Positions 1 through 6,628 of a DNA stretch of 10,088 nucleotides are shown here, in pieces. Made by a program: the position numbers and the translations under genes. The notes beneath the pieces are model-generated. The model was not told the origin of the DNA. It searched no databases and was given only the letters and a program-made list of their open reading frames with translations. Position 1 is the stretch's first letter; each line of letters opens with the position of its first letter. Source of the stretch: Clostridium sp. CAG:253 (GTDB lineage: Bacteria; Bacillota; Clostridia; Lachnospirales; Lachnospiraceae); assembly GCA_000436755.1 (NCBI GenBank), contig FR887291.1:1-10088 (forward strand), in the 5' to 3' direction.

Positions 1-1
1 T

Positions 2-781
2 GTAACACCACTTTCACTTTCAATTGAGACAATGGGTGGCGTTGCTACAAGACTTATCGAGAGAAATACTACAATTCCTACAAAGAAGAGCCAGATATTC
101 TCTACAGCCGCTGATAACCAGAGCGCAGTTGATATCAACGTACTTCAGGGTGAGAGACAGTTTGCTAAAGATAATAAATCACTCGGACAGTTCAGACTTG
201 ACGGTATCCCACCGGCAAGAAGAGGTGTTCCACAGATTGAGGTTACATTTGATATTGATGCAAACGGTATTGTAAATGTTTCAGCAAAAGACCTCGGTAC
301 AGGAAAAGAGCAGCATATCACAATCACAGCAGGCTCAAATATGTCTGATGAAGATATTGATAAGGCTGTTAAGGAAGCAGCACAGTTTGAGGCTGAGGAT
401 AAGAAACGTAAAGAGGGAATTGATGCAAGAAACGAAGCAGACAGCATGGTATTCCAGACACAGAAAGCTCTTGATGAAGCAGGTGATAAAGTGGATGCTG
501 CTGAGAAAGAAAAAGTTCAGGCAGACATTGATGCACTTAAAGCAGTTGTAGAAAAGACAAATCCTGAGTCTATGACTGACAGTGAGATTGATGAACTTAA
601 AGCCGGTAAAGAAAAACTTATGGAAAGTGCACAGGGTGTATTCCAGAAGATGTATGAGCAGGCTCAGGCACAGGGTGCAGCAGGAGCAGGTCCTGACATG
701 GGTACTGCCGGTGCAGGAGCAGCAAATGATGCAAATGCTGGTGCAGATGATGTTGTAGACGGAGATTACCGCGAGGTATAA
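2..781 (+). CDS. dnaK: Chaperone DnaK (Hsp70), 3' part; 5' end outside the window
   Basis: This is the C-terminal 259 codons of the ATP-dependent Hsp70 chaperone, which binds exposed hydrophobic segments of cytoplasmic proteins and works with DnaJ and GrpE. The visible part opens at the junction of linker and substrate-binding domain with [13 protein letters not shown], then the conserved blocks [24 protein letters not shown] and [23 protein letters not shown]. The helical lid follows (about 130 residues), then an Ala/Gly-rich flexible tail ending in [11 protein letters not shown], a variant of the usual acidic terminus. The reading frame is open to the left edge, so the ATG at 32 is internal, not the start. 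The ATPase domain is not visible. One residue differs from the textbook motif: Ser replaces Gly in LSLGIET (codon 20-22). dnaJ follows after 148 bases. No CIRCE element is visible, and any heat-shock promoter would lie upstream of the window. Confidence 0.98.
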   Translation, partial: VTPLSLSIETMGGVATRLIERNTTIPTKKSQIFSTAADNQSAVDINVLQGERQFAKDNKSLGQFRLDGIPPARRGVPQIEVTFDIDANGIVNVSAKDLGTGKEQHITITAGSNMSDEDIDKAVKEAAQFEAEDKKRKEGIDARNEADSMVFQTQKALDEAGDKVDAAEKEKVQADIDALKAVVEKTNPESMTDSEIDELKAGKEKLMESAQGVFQKMYEQAQAQGAAGAGPDMGTAGAGAANDANAGADDVVDGDYREV

Positions 782-784
782 ATA

Positions 785-809
785 GCCAAAATGCTATAAG
801 CATTTTGGC
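785..809 (+). terminator. Perfect 10-bp stem-loop just after dnaK
   Basis: Left arm GCCAAAATGC (785-794), loop TATAA, right arm GCATTTTGGC (800-809) pair perfectly, beginning 4 bases after the dnaK stop codon. It is not followed by a T-run, so it is not a classical intrinsic terminator. It could be an mRNA-stabilising 3' structure, or the first part of a two-hairpin attenuator that lowers read-through into dnaJ. The structure is seen directly; the role is inferred. Confidence 0.5.
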
Positions 810-813
810 ATTA

Positions 814-836
814 GAAGAACGGCAGAGCCGTTCTTC
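814..836 (+). terminator. Second perfect 10-bp stem-loop in the dnaK-dnaJ gap
   Basis: GAAGAACGGC (814-823) and GCCGTTCTTC (827-836) form a perfect 10-bp stem with a 3-base loop, only 4 bases after the preceding hairpin. The stem is GC-rich at its top and the 3' arm is pyrimidine-rich, but the sequence after it (CACCTAAAAAAT) has no T-tract. It is probably a weak or partial terminator, or an RNase-protective structure, at the end of dnaK mRNA. Confidence 0.5.
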
Positions 837-861
837 ACCTAAAAAATAATATAAAATTTTC

Positions 862-888
862 AGGCTGCTGCCTCCACGGTGGCGGCCT
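862..888 (+). promoter_or_regulatory. GC-rich stem-loop upstream of dnaJ
   Basis: AGGCTGCTGCC (862-872) pairs with GGTGGCGGCCT (878-888) across a 5-base loop, giving 11 pairs of which 3 are G-U. It lies 41 bases before the dnaJ start and is followed by TATGGTTTATG, a weak T-rich stretch. It is the only GC-rich island in an AT-rich gap. It may act as an attenuator or processing site setting the DnaK:DnaJ ratio. The structure is visible; the function is inference. Confidence 0.4.
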
Positions 889-929
889 TATGGTTTATGT
901 GACGTTTGGTTTATGATAAGGAGTTTTTT

Positions 930-2084
930 ATGGCAGAGAAAAGAGATTATTATGAGGTCTTGGGTGTCAGTAAGGGGGCGTCTGATTCCGAGATAAAATC
1001 GGCATATAGAAAATTAGCTAAAAAATATCATCCGGATATGAACCCGGGGGATAAAGAGGCCGAGGCTAAGTTTAAAGAAGCATCGGAGGCATATGCCGTT
1101 CTTAGTGATGCAGATAAGAGACGTCAATATGATCAATTTGGTCATGCAGCATTTGATGGTGGTGCAGGTGGAGCAGGCGGCTTCGATTTTGGCGGTATGG
1201 ATATGGGAGACATATTCGGAGACATATTTGGAGATTTCTTTGGTGGCGGTCGCTCAAGAAGCCAGAGCAATGGTCCTATGAAGGGTCAGAATATTCGTAC
1301 ATCTGTAAGAATTACATTTGAAGAGGCTTGTTTTGGCGTTGACAAAGAGATTGATGTTACATTGAAAGAGGAATGTGCAACTTGCCACGGAACAGGTGCA
1401 AAACCTGGTACATCACCTGAAACATGTAAAAAATGCGGTGGTAAAGGCCAGGTTGTATTTACACAGCAGTCTTTATTTGGTGTGGTAAGAAATGTACAGT
1501 CTTGTCCGGATTGTCACGGAACCGGAAAGATTATAAAAGAACGTTGTTCAGACTGTGGCGGCTCAGGCTATATAAGCAAGAGAAAGAAGATTTCAGTATC
1601 TATTCCGGCAGGTATTGATAACGGTCAGTGTGTAAGAATTCGTGATAAGGGTGAACCGGGTGTAAACGGAGGACAGAGGGGTGACCTTTTAGTTGAGGTT
1701 GCAGTATCAAGACATCCTATTTTCCAAAGACAGGATAGAGATATATTCTCAACAGCACCTATCACATTTGCACAGGCAGCACTCGGCGGAGATGTCCGCA
1801 TAAAGACGGTTGACGGAGAAGTTATATATACTGTTAAGCCAGGAACACAGACAAATACCCGTGTACGTCTAAGAAATAAAGGTGTTCCATCACTTAGAAA
1901 TAAACAGATACGAGGAGACCATTATGTGACTCTGGTTGTTGAGGTCCCGACAAAAATGAATTCAGAACAAAAAGAACTTCTCGAAGAGTTTGATAAAGCT
2001 ATGTATGGAGAGAAGAAAGAGGAAGAAGAGCCGGAAGATAAAAAACATACAAAAAAAGGTCCATTCGGTAGAAAAAAGAAATAA
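930..2084 (+). CDS. dnaJ: Chaperone protein DnaJ (Hsp40)
   Basis: A full-length 384-residue type I J-protein, the co-chaperone that delivers clients to DnaK and stimulates its ATPase. The J domain occupies residues 1-70 with the essential HPD at 34-36. A Gly/Phe-rich linker (about 76-108) carries the DIF-type repeat [14 protein letters not shown]. The zinc-binding region has four CXXCXGXG repeats, with cysteine pairs at 149/152, 166/169, 192/195 and 206/209. The C-terminal substrate-binding and dimerisation domains follow, ending in a charged tail rich in Glu and Lys. The start at 930 is chosen because AAGGAG (918-923) sits 6 bases upstream and [13 protein letters not shown] is the normal family N-terminus; the in-frame ATG at 906 has no comparable site. 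It lies behind dnaK on the same strand, as is common in Firmicutes. No separate promoter is evident in the gap. Confidence 0.98.
   Translation: MAEKRDYYEVLGVSKGASDSEIKSAYRKLAKKYHPDMNPGDKEAEAKFKEASEAYAVLSDADKRRQYDQFGHAAFDGGAGGAGGFDFGGMDMGDIFGDIFGDFFGGGRSRSQSNGPMKGQNIRTSVRITFEEACFGVDKEIDVTLKEECATCHGTGAKPGTSPETCKKCGGKGQVVFTQQSLFGVVRNVQSCPDCHGTGKIIKERCSDCGGSGYISKRKKISVSIPAGIDNGQCVRIRDKGEPGVNGGQRGDLLVEVAVSRHPIFQRQDRDIFSTAPITFAQAALGGDVRIKTVDGEVIYTVKPGTQTNTRVRLRNKGVPSLRNKQIRGDHYVTLVVEVPTKMNSEQKELLEEFDKAMYGEKKEEEEPEDKKHTKKGPFGRKKK
1206..1241 (+). repeat. Three tandem 12-bp units inside dnaJ (DIF-type repeats)
   Basis: Units GGAGACATATTC (1206-1217), GGAGACATATTT (1218-1229) and GGAGATTTCTTT (1230-1241) encode GDIF, GDIF and GDFF at DnaJ residues 93-104. 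The first two differ by one base. This corresponds to the known Asp-Ile/Val-Phe repeats in the Gly/Phe linker of DnaJ. Near-identity at DNA level would permit slippage by whole 4-residue units without breaking the frame. Confidence 0.85.
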
Positions 2085-2093
2085 GAAAATATA

Positions 2094-2134
2094 AAAAAAT
2101 GACTGTTTGTGTTTTATGCAAACAGCCATTTTTT
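2094..2134. terminator. Bidirectional intrinsic terminator between dnaJ and the convergent gene
   Basis: Arms ATGACTGTTTG (2099-2109) and CAAACAGCCAT (2119-2129) with a 9-base loop are flanked by A7 on the left and T6 on the right, so each strand has a stem followed by a T-run. The single A-C mismatch on the plus strand becomes a G-U pair in the minus-strand RNA, so it should work slightly better for the minus-strand gene. It lies 10 bases after the dnaJ stop and 13 bases beyond the stop of the opposing gene. Confidence 0.88.
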
Positions 2135-2147
2135 GAATCTGTAATAC

Positions 2148-2606
2148 TTACCAATCTTCAATACCTGCAAAAGCATCAACGGTAGGTATTGAAGGGTTTG
2201 GTTCATTGTCATCAACATCACTGTCACCAAATGAATCAAATTCTTCGGCTGAAATATTTTCCGGGTTATCGTCGAGTAATGTCTGAATCTGTTCCTGTGA
2301 TATGCCGTCAGGTTCATTTGGTGATGTATCTTCAATATCATCGGCAGTAGGTTTGACAACAGAATCTGCCTCAATCTGGGCAAGTATAGCTTTGATTTGT
2401 TCGTCATGGTTATCTACAGCAAATTGTTTTTCTTTATTATCACACATATAATATTTTATGACATGACCGCTGTACATTGCAATGTTTTGTTCACCGCATA
2501 AATCAGCATTCCGTTTGTATGGAAGCTGGTCATACATAGTAATCTGATAATCTAAATGTACATCATATTTTGATGACAAGATTTCCGACATATGTAAATT
2601 ATTCAT
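2148..2606 (-). CDS. Uncharacterised acidic 152-residue protein
   Basis: I do not recognise this protein. The ATG at 2604-2606 is supported by a GGGGG Shine-Dalgarno-type site (plus-strand 2612-2616) 5 bases upstream, by a promoter-like sequence behind it and by the terminator after its stop, so it looks like a stand-alone gene. Residues 1-85 are mixed and probably folded (MNNLHMSEILSSKYDVHLDY onward), with two cysteines at about 37 and 55. From about residue 86 to the end it is dominated by Asp, Glu, Pro and Ser, with the pieces ADDIEDTSPNEPDG and FGDSDVDDNEPNP, and is probably disordered; it ends in GIEDW. There is no signal peptide, membrane helix or catalytic motif, so it is probably cytoplasmic. 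It points against its neighbours and shares no operon with them. A lineage-restricted protein of spore-forming Clostridia is possible. That it is a gene is likely; its function is unknown. Confidence 0.8.
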   Translation of the reverse strand: MNNLHMSEILSSKYDVHLDYQITMYDQLPYKRNADLCGEQNIAMYSGHVIKYYMCDNKEKQFAVDNHDEQIKAILAQIEADSVVKPTADDIEDTSPNEPDGISQEQIQTLLDDNPENISAEEFDSFGDSDVDDNEPNPSIPTVDAFAGIEDW

Positions 2607-2640
2607 AAAATCCCCCGTTTCTCAAATCATATTTATTTAA

Positions 2641-2669
2641 AGTATATCTTATTTTAGAAAAAGTAGCAA
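2641..2669 (-). promoter_or_regulatory. Probable sigma-A promoter for the acidic protein gene
   Basis: On the minus strand, TTGCTA (plus 2664-2669) and TATACT (plus 2641-2646) are separated by exactly 17 bases. Transcription would begin near 2634, about 28 bases before the ATG at 2606. The -10 matches the consensus at five of six positions and the -35 at four of six. It is divergent from the promoter at 2685-2712. Confidence 0.55.
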
Positions 2670-2684
2670 TATTATTTTTGCGAA

Positions 2685-2712
2685 TTGACTTTTTATAACT
2701 CTATGATATAAT
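2685..2712 (+). promoter_or_regulatory. Strong sigma-A promoter for the ABC transporter/LtaS-like operon
   Basis: TTGACT (2685-2690) and a perfect TATAAT (2707-2712) are separated by 16 bases. The predicted start near 2719 leaves an untranslated leader of about 107 bases before the permease ATG. With the closely spaced minus-strand promoter it makes the 2607-2825 gap a compact divergent control region (-35 elements 15 bases apart), where one regulator could affect both genes. Confidence 0.8.
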
Positions 2713-2723
2713 TAGTTTCGAGT

Positions 2724-2774
2724 TGCTTTTTGACGGATAATGTTTTATGGCTTTCAAAAACATTGTAAAAAGCA
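2724..2774 (+). promoter_or_regulatory. Two-tier stem-loop at the 5' end of the operon leader
   Basis: An outer stem TGCTTTTT (2724-2731) with AAAAAGCA (2767-2774) encloses an inner stem AATGTTTT (2739-2746) with AAAACATT (2757-2764), both perfect 8-bp pairings separated by 7 and 2 unpaired bases. It would start about 5 bases into the predicted transcript. A 5' stabilising hairpin is the simplest reading. Neither a riboswitch family nor a T-box was recognised. The stems are AT-rich, so stability is modest. Confidence 0.4.
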
Positions 2775-2825
2775 TTACTATAAGGAAAATGGGAATATAT
2801 ATTAAATATGGAGTAGTAGACAAAC

Positions 2826-3611
2826 ATGAATATTAAAAGACATTTAAACAATTTTTTGAGATACAAGTATCTGTTATTTGAACTTGTTAAGAAAAATATC
2901 AAATTAAAATACAGAAGATCATATCTTGGTATTTTGTGGACACTTGTAGAGCCTCTTCTTACAATGATTGTACTTACACTTGTGTTTGGTACGTTATTTG
3001 GAAAAGATGACAGAACATATCCGGTCTATATTTTGTGTGGACGATTGCTATATTCGTTTTTTTCATCTGCATCAAAAGCCGGTTTGAAAGCTGTCAGTGG
3101 AAATGCAGCTATGATTAAAAAAGTGTATGTTCCAAAATATATATATGTTGTTGCGGCAATAATATCAAATTTTGTAACATTTGTTATATCACTCGTTGTA
3201 CTTGTAGGTGTGGCGGCTGTGCTTAGAGTTGAACCTACATGGCATATTGTAGAGGGACTTATTCCGTTGGTGATATTATTTGTCATGACACTTGGAATAG
3301 GACTTATTCTTGCAACTTTAAATGTATTTTTCAGAGACATCGAATATATATGGTCAGTGCTTACCATGCTTATAATGTATGCATCAGCTATTTTCTATAC
3401 AACAGAGAGAGTTATAAATACAGGAAACGGATGGGTATTTAATGTTAATCCTATCTATATGTGTATAGCAAATTTCCGAAATGCTGTTTTATATGGTACG
3501 GCAATGAATGTGGATTATTGTATTCATTCGGCAATTTTTGCGGTTTTAAGTGTGATTATAGGTTCGGTATTATTTTACAAAGAACAGGATAAATTTATAT
3601 TATATGTATAA
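2826..3611 (+). CDS. ABC-2 type polysaccharide/teichoic acid export permease (Wzm/TagG family)
   Basis: A 261-residue integral membrane subunit, the usual length for permeases that flip undecaprenyl-linked O-antigen, teichoic acid or capsule-type polymers across the membrane. The N-terminus has the family's amphipathic stretch KKNIKLKYRRSYLGILWTL (22-40), followed by hydrophobic segments near 41-58, 66-81, 104-133, 141-168, 173-191 and 235-251. Signature pieces are EPLLTMIVLTLVFGTLFG (42-59), the cytoplasmic FFRDIEYIW (168-176) before the fifth helix, and NPIYMCIANFRNA (208-220). The ATG has GGAG at 2810-2813, a rather wide 12-base spacing. The stop is 14 bases before the ATPase gene, so the two are cotranscribed and form one transporter. 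The substrate cannot be read from the sequence, and no glycosyltransferase lies in the window. Confidence 0.93.
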   Translation: MNIKRHLNNFLRYKYLLFELVKKNIKLKYRRSYLGILWTLVEPLLTMIVLTLVFGTLFGKDDRTYPVYILCGRLLYSFFSSASKAGLKAVSGNAAMIKKVYVPKYIYVVAAIISNFVTFVISLVVLVGVAAVLRVEPTWHIVEGLIPLVILFVMTLGIGLILATLNVFFRDIEYIWSVLTMLIMYASAIFYTTERVINTGNGWVFNVNPIYMCIANFRNAVLYGTAMNVDYCIHSAIFAVLSVIIGSVLFYKEQDKFILYV

Positions 3612-3625
3612 TTTAGGAGGTTGCT

Positions 3626-4366
3626 GTGAAGAAGAATGTTGCAGTCAGCGTAGAAAATGTAGGAATGCGTTTTAACCTGAATCAGGAACGTGTCGATAAC
3701 TTAAAAGAATATGTGATTAAATTCTTAAAAAGAGATTTAAAATATAGTGAGTTTTGGGCTCTTAAAGATATTAATTTTGAGATAAAAAAAGGTCAGCGTC
3801 TTGGTGTACTTGGACTCAATGGTTCAGGAAAGAGTACTCTTTTAAAGGTAGTATCAGGTGTACTTAAACCATCAGCAGGAACAGTTACGACAAGAGGTGT
3901 TGTTGCTCCGCTTCTTGAACTTGGTGCGGGATTCAGCCCGGAATATACAGGCAGGGAGAACATTTATCTGTATGGTTCGGTACTCGGATATACGAAAGAA
4001 TTTTTGGATGAAAAATTTGACGAGATAGTCGATTTTTCAGAACTTGGCGAATTTATAGAAGTACCTATCAAGAATTATTCATCAGGAATGAAGTCACGTT
4101 TGGGATTTTCGATTGCGACAGTTGTAGAACCTGATATCCTTATTTTGGATGAAGTTTTGTCGGTAGGAGACAAAAAGTTTAGAAATAAGAGTGAAAAGAA
4201 AATTATGAGTATGTTTGATAAGGGTGTTACAGTATTATTTGTATCACATTCACTTGAGCAGGTTCAGAGATTGTGCGACAGAGCCATTATACTTGACAGC
4301 GGAAGACTTGTAGCGTCAGGCTCAGTTGATAAAGTAGCAAAAATATATAAGAACATGACGGAATAA
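3626..4366 (+). CDS. ABC transporter ATP-binding protein for polysaccharide/teichoic acid export (Wzt/TagH family)
   Basis: A 246-residue ATPase that powers the permease encoded just upstream. It starts at GTG 3626, with TAGGAGG at 3614-3620 five bases before it. Visible motifs are Walker A GLNGSGKST (63-71), ABC signature YSSGM (151-155), Walker B ILILDE (171-176), the D-loop region VLSVGD (177-182) and switch His208 in VSHS. An N-terminal segment with an amphipathic insertion (about 15-45, RVDNLKEYVIKFLKRDLKY) before the WALKDINFEI strand is typical of Wzt/TagH proteins. PLLELGAGFSPEYTGRENIY (96-115) is the subfamily's hallmark. The protein stops right after the nucleotide-binding fold, with no C-terminal carbohydrate-binding domain as in O8/O9a-type Wzt. 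It therefore resembles the short ATPases of capsule or Gac-type export, where export is not gated by chain-end recognition (inference). Confidence 0.95.
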   Translation: MKKNVAVSVENVGMRFNLNQERVDNLKEYVIKFLKRDLKYSEFWALKDINFEIKKGQRLGVLGLNGSGKSTLLKVVSGVLKPSAGTVTTRGVVAPLLELGAGFSPEYTGRENIYLYGSVLGYTKEFLDEKFDEIVDFSELGEFIEVPIKNYSSGMKSRLGFSIATVVEPDILILDEVLSVGDKKFRNKSEKKIMSMFDKGVTVLFVSHSLEQVQRLCDRAIILDSGRLVASGSVDKVAKIYKNMTE

Positions 4367-4421
4367 AATCTTCAGGGTTAATGATAAACAGTGGATGAAT
4401 GCATATAAAGGGGAATTTTGA

Positions 4422-6488
4422 ATGTATGATTATTATAAGTTAAAGAGATCGGCTAGATATGTATTGCAGTATTTGGTGGTACCTGTATTATTGGAAATAA
4501 TTATAGAATCATTGAGCAGAAGGTCTTTGGTTTCCGGAGTTGGCTATATGTTTTCGAGTCCGGTATTATTTTCATTTAATACACTTATCATTATGCTGAC
4601 ATTGTCAGTTGCACTCTTTTTCAAAAGGGAGATATTTGTATTTATTTCGATAGCAACTGTATGGCTGTGTTTTGGAATAGCAAATTTTGTTATACTGCAT
4701 TTCAGGGTCACACCGTTTTCGGCGGTTGATTTTACGATGATAAAGACTGCCATAAGTGTATCGGGGCATTATCTTACGGTATTAAATATTTCTATGATGG
4801 TTGTCGCTGTATGTGTACTTGCTTTTGCGATGATATCACTTTACAAAAGAGCACCGAGACATCATAAGAGAAACCACAAGCGTATGGTATTTTCTGCATC
4901 TGCCGTTGCAGTCATATCATTGGCACTTGTATTTTTGAAAAGTTCTAGTGGTTCAGTTAAGGCACTTGCCACAAATTATACAAATATATCTGAAGCATAT
5001 GAAAATTATGGATTTGTGTATTGTTTTACAAACAGTATAATCGATGTAGGCATATCAAAGCCGGATGATTATAGCGAACAGTCGGTTAACGACATAATAA
5101 ATAAAATTGATGACAGTTCAAAAAATCAGTCGAAATCAAAAAACAGTGATGATAAGCCAAATATCATAATGATTCAGCTGGAATCATTTTTTGACGTTGA
5201 CTATATGAAGGGACTTAAGTTCTCTGAAGATCCGCTGCCGGTGTTCCATGAACTTACAAAAAATTATTCCAGTGGACTTCTCACGGTTCCAACGGTCGGT
5301 GCAGGTACCGTAAATACGGAATTTGAAGTGCTCACAGGTATGCGTCAGCGTGATTTTGGTGCTTGTGAATATCCTTACAAAACAGTTTTAAGAAATATGA
5401 CATCAGAAAGTATATGTAATGATCTTTCTAAGATTGGATACACATCGCATTGTGTCCACAACAACAGTGCGACATTTTATGGAAGAAATGATGTATTTAA
5501 AAATCTTGGATTTGACACATTTACTTCTATGGAATATATGAATGGATTACAGGAAAATCCAAATGGATGGGTTAACGATGATGTTATTGCCCCTCAGATA
5601 ATCAAGACACTTGATTCTACAGATGGTGCAGACTTTACATTTGGTATTACTGTTCAGAGCCACGGCAAGTATGACGTTGATACGGGCGATTATGAACAAA
5701 AAATAAAGGTTTTGGGAGCACCGGAAGGGATGGAAAACCAATATAACTATTATGTGAATGAAATTGCACTGGTTGACAAAATGCTCGGAAATCTTATCAA
5801 GAGACTTGAAAACAGAAATGAAAAAACTGTCCTTGTTCTTTACGGAGATCATCTTCCAAGTCTCGACATTAAGGCCGATGAACTTAAAAATTCTGATTTA
5901 TATCAGACACAGTATGTCATTTGGGACAATTTCGGCTTGAAAAAGTCAGACAAAGATATGGCTGCTTATCAGCTTTATTCATATGTTTTAAACAAGATTG
6001 GAATACATGAAGGGCTGATAACAAAGTATCATCAGCAGACAGACTGGGATAGTGACTACTATCTTTCAGGATTGAAAACTCTTGAGTATGATTGGTTTTA
6101 TGGAGATAAGTATGCATACGGCGGTATGAACGAGTTTGAGAAAACTGATTTGCAGATGGGAACATATCCGGTTGTGTTAGAGAATGTAAAGAGAAACAGC
6201 AAGGGTTATATCGTAAAGGGAAAAGGATTTACAGATTATACTTATATTTACTTTGGTGGAAGTAAGCTTGAGGGATATAAGATTGACAGCAGCCATTATC
6301 AGATTACGGATAATATTGAATATGATGAAGATGAAGGATATATGTCTCTTCAGATGGCAAAAGAAAATAATGTCGCAGATGAAGATATTCCAAATGCTTT
6401 TATGGCAAAAGTAATAGATGCGGATAATGTTGAATTGAGCAGCAGTAAACCTTTACTTTGGAATTTCACATCGCTTTATCTTGAATAA
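4422..6488 (+). CDS. LtaS-family membrane phosphoglycerol transferase (LTA synthase-like) with extra C-terminal domain
   Basis: A 688-residue membrane enzyme with an extracellular sulfatase-fold domain. The start is fixed by AAGGGGA at 4408-4414, 7 bases before the ATG. Five hydrophobic helices lie near 14-30, 45-66, 70-93, 118-140 and 155-172, then an ALA-T stretch (181-184) that could be a signal-peptidase site. Catalytic residues match S. aureus LtaS almost number for number: Glu254 (QLESFFD), nucleophile Thr296 (GAGT), His414 (QSHGKY), Asp476 and His477 (YGDHLP). The family transfers glycerol phosphate from phosphatidylglycerol to a lipid anchor or to glycans. Residues about 580-688 form an additional, probably beta-rich domain (VVLENVKRNSKGYIVKGKGF onward) not found in classical LtaS. 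The gene lies 55 bases after the ATPase with no terminator between, so it is likely in the same operon. Either true LTA synthesis or GacH-like decoration of the exported glycan is possible. Confidence 0.92.
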   Translation: MYDYYKLKRSARYVLQYLVVPVLLEIIIESLSRRSLVSGVGYMFSSPVLFSFNTLIIMLTLSVALFFKREIFVFISIATVWLCFGIANFVILHFRVTPFSAVDFTMIKTAISVSGHYLTVLNISMMVVAVCVLAFAMISLYKRAPRHHKRNHKRMVFSASAVAVISLALVFLKSSSGSVKALATNYTNISEAYENYGFVYCFTNSIIDVGISKPDDYSEQSVNDIINKIDDSSKNQSKSKNSDDKPNIIMIQLESFFDVDYMKGLKFSEDPLPVFHELTKNYSSGLLTVPTVGAGTVNTEFEVLTGMRQRDFGACEYPYKTVLRNMTSESICNDLSKIGYTSHCVHNNSATFYGRNDVFKNLGFDTFTSMEYMNGLQENPNGWVNDDVIAPQIIKTLDSTDGADFTFGITVQSHGKYDVDTGDYEQKIKVLGAPEGMENQYNYYVNEIALVDKMLGNLIKRLENRNEKTVLVLYGDHLPSLDIKADELKNSDLYQTQYVIWDNFGLKKSDKDMAAYQLYSYVLNKIGIHEGLITKYHQQTDWDSDYYLSGLKTLEYDWFYGDKYAYGGMNEFEKTDLQMGTYPVVLENVKRNSKGYIVKGKGFTDYTYIYFGGSKLEGYKIDSSHYQITDNIEYDEDEGYMSLQMAKENNVADEDIPNAFMAKVIDADNVELSSSKPLLWNFTSLYLE

Positions 6489-6515
6489 CTTAAAATAATA
6501 GAATGGTAAAAAGAG

Positions 6516-6542
6516 GGCAAAACGTTGGTTTTGCCTTTTTTT
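6516..6542 (+). terminator. Intrinsic terminator of the transporter/LtaS-like operon
   Basis: GGCAAAAC (6516-6523) pairs perfectly with GTTTTGCC (6528-6535) around the loop GTTG, followed by seven T (6536-6542). The A/G-rich left flank can lengthen the stem. It lies 27 bases after the stop of the LtaS-like gene and separates the envelope operon from the sporulation cluster. Confidence 0.93.
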
Positions 6543-6560
6543 GTATATAAAAACTGTTGT

Positions 6561-6608
6561 TTTTGGCACATTTTGACATAATCTGCAAGAAAGATACTGT
6601 AATATAAA
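6561..6608 (+). promoter_or_regulatory. Probable Spo0A-controlled sigma-A promoter of spoIIGA-sigE
   Basis: TTTTGGCA (6561-6568) and TTTTGACA (6571-6578) are exactly 10 bases apart. On the opposite strand they read TGCCAAA and TGTCAAA, each one mismatch from the 0A-box TGNCGAA. The second overlaps a perfect -35 TTGACA (6573-6578). Possible -10 elements are TAATAT (6600-6605, spacer 21) or TATAAA (6603-6608, spacer 24), both too far for ordinary sigma-A promoters. The B. subtilis spoIIG promoter is known for a consensus -35 with a 22-base spacer and 0A boxes overlapping the -35, activated by Spo0A-P. The same layout here is a strong contextual match; the exact -10 is uncertain. Confidence 0.65.
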
Positions 6609-6628
6609 TTTAACATCACATCAGTACA

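Noticed and set aside
906..929. Eight extra codons before dnaJ from the ATG at 906
   Set aside because: The Shine-Dalgarno AAGGAG lies inside this stretch, and the family begins at [10 protein letters not shown].
782..929. CIRCE/HrcA operator or CtsR box near dnaJ
   Set aside because: No TTAGCACTC/GAGTGCTAA inverted repeat or CtsR-like repeat is present in the gap.
4367..4421. Separate promoter for the LtaS-like gene
   Set aside because: TATAAA occurs at 4405-4410, but no matching -35 lies at proper distance and it overlaps the ribosome site; cotranscription with the ATPase is simpler.
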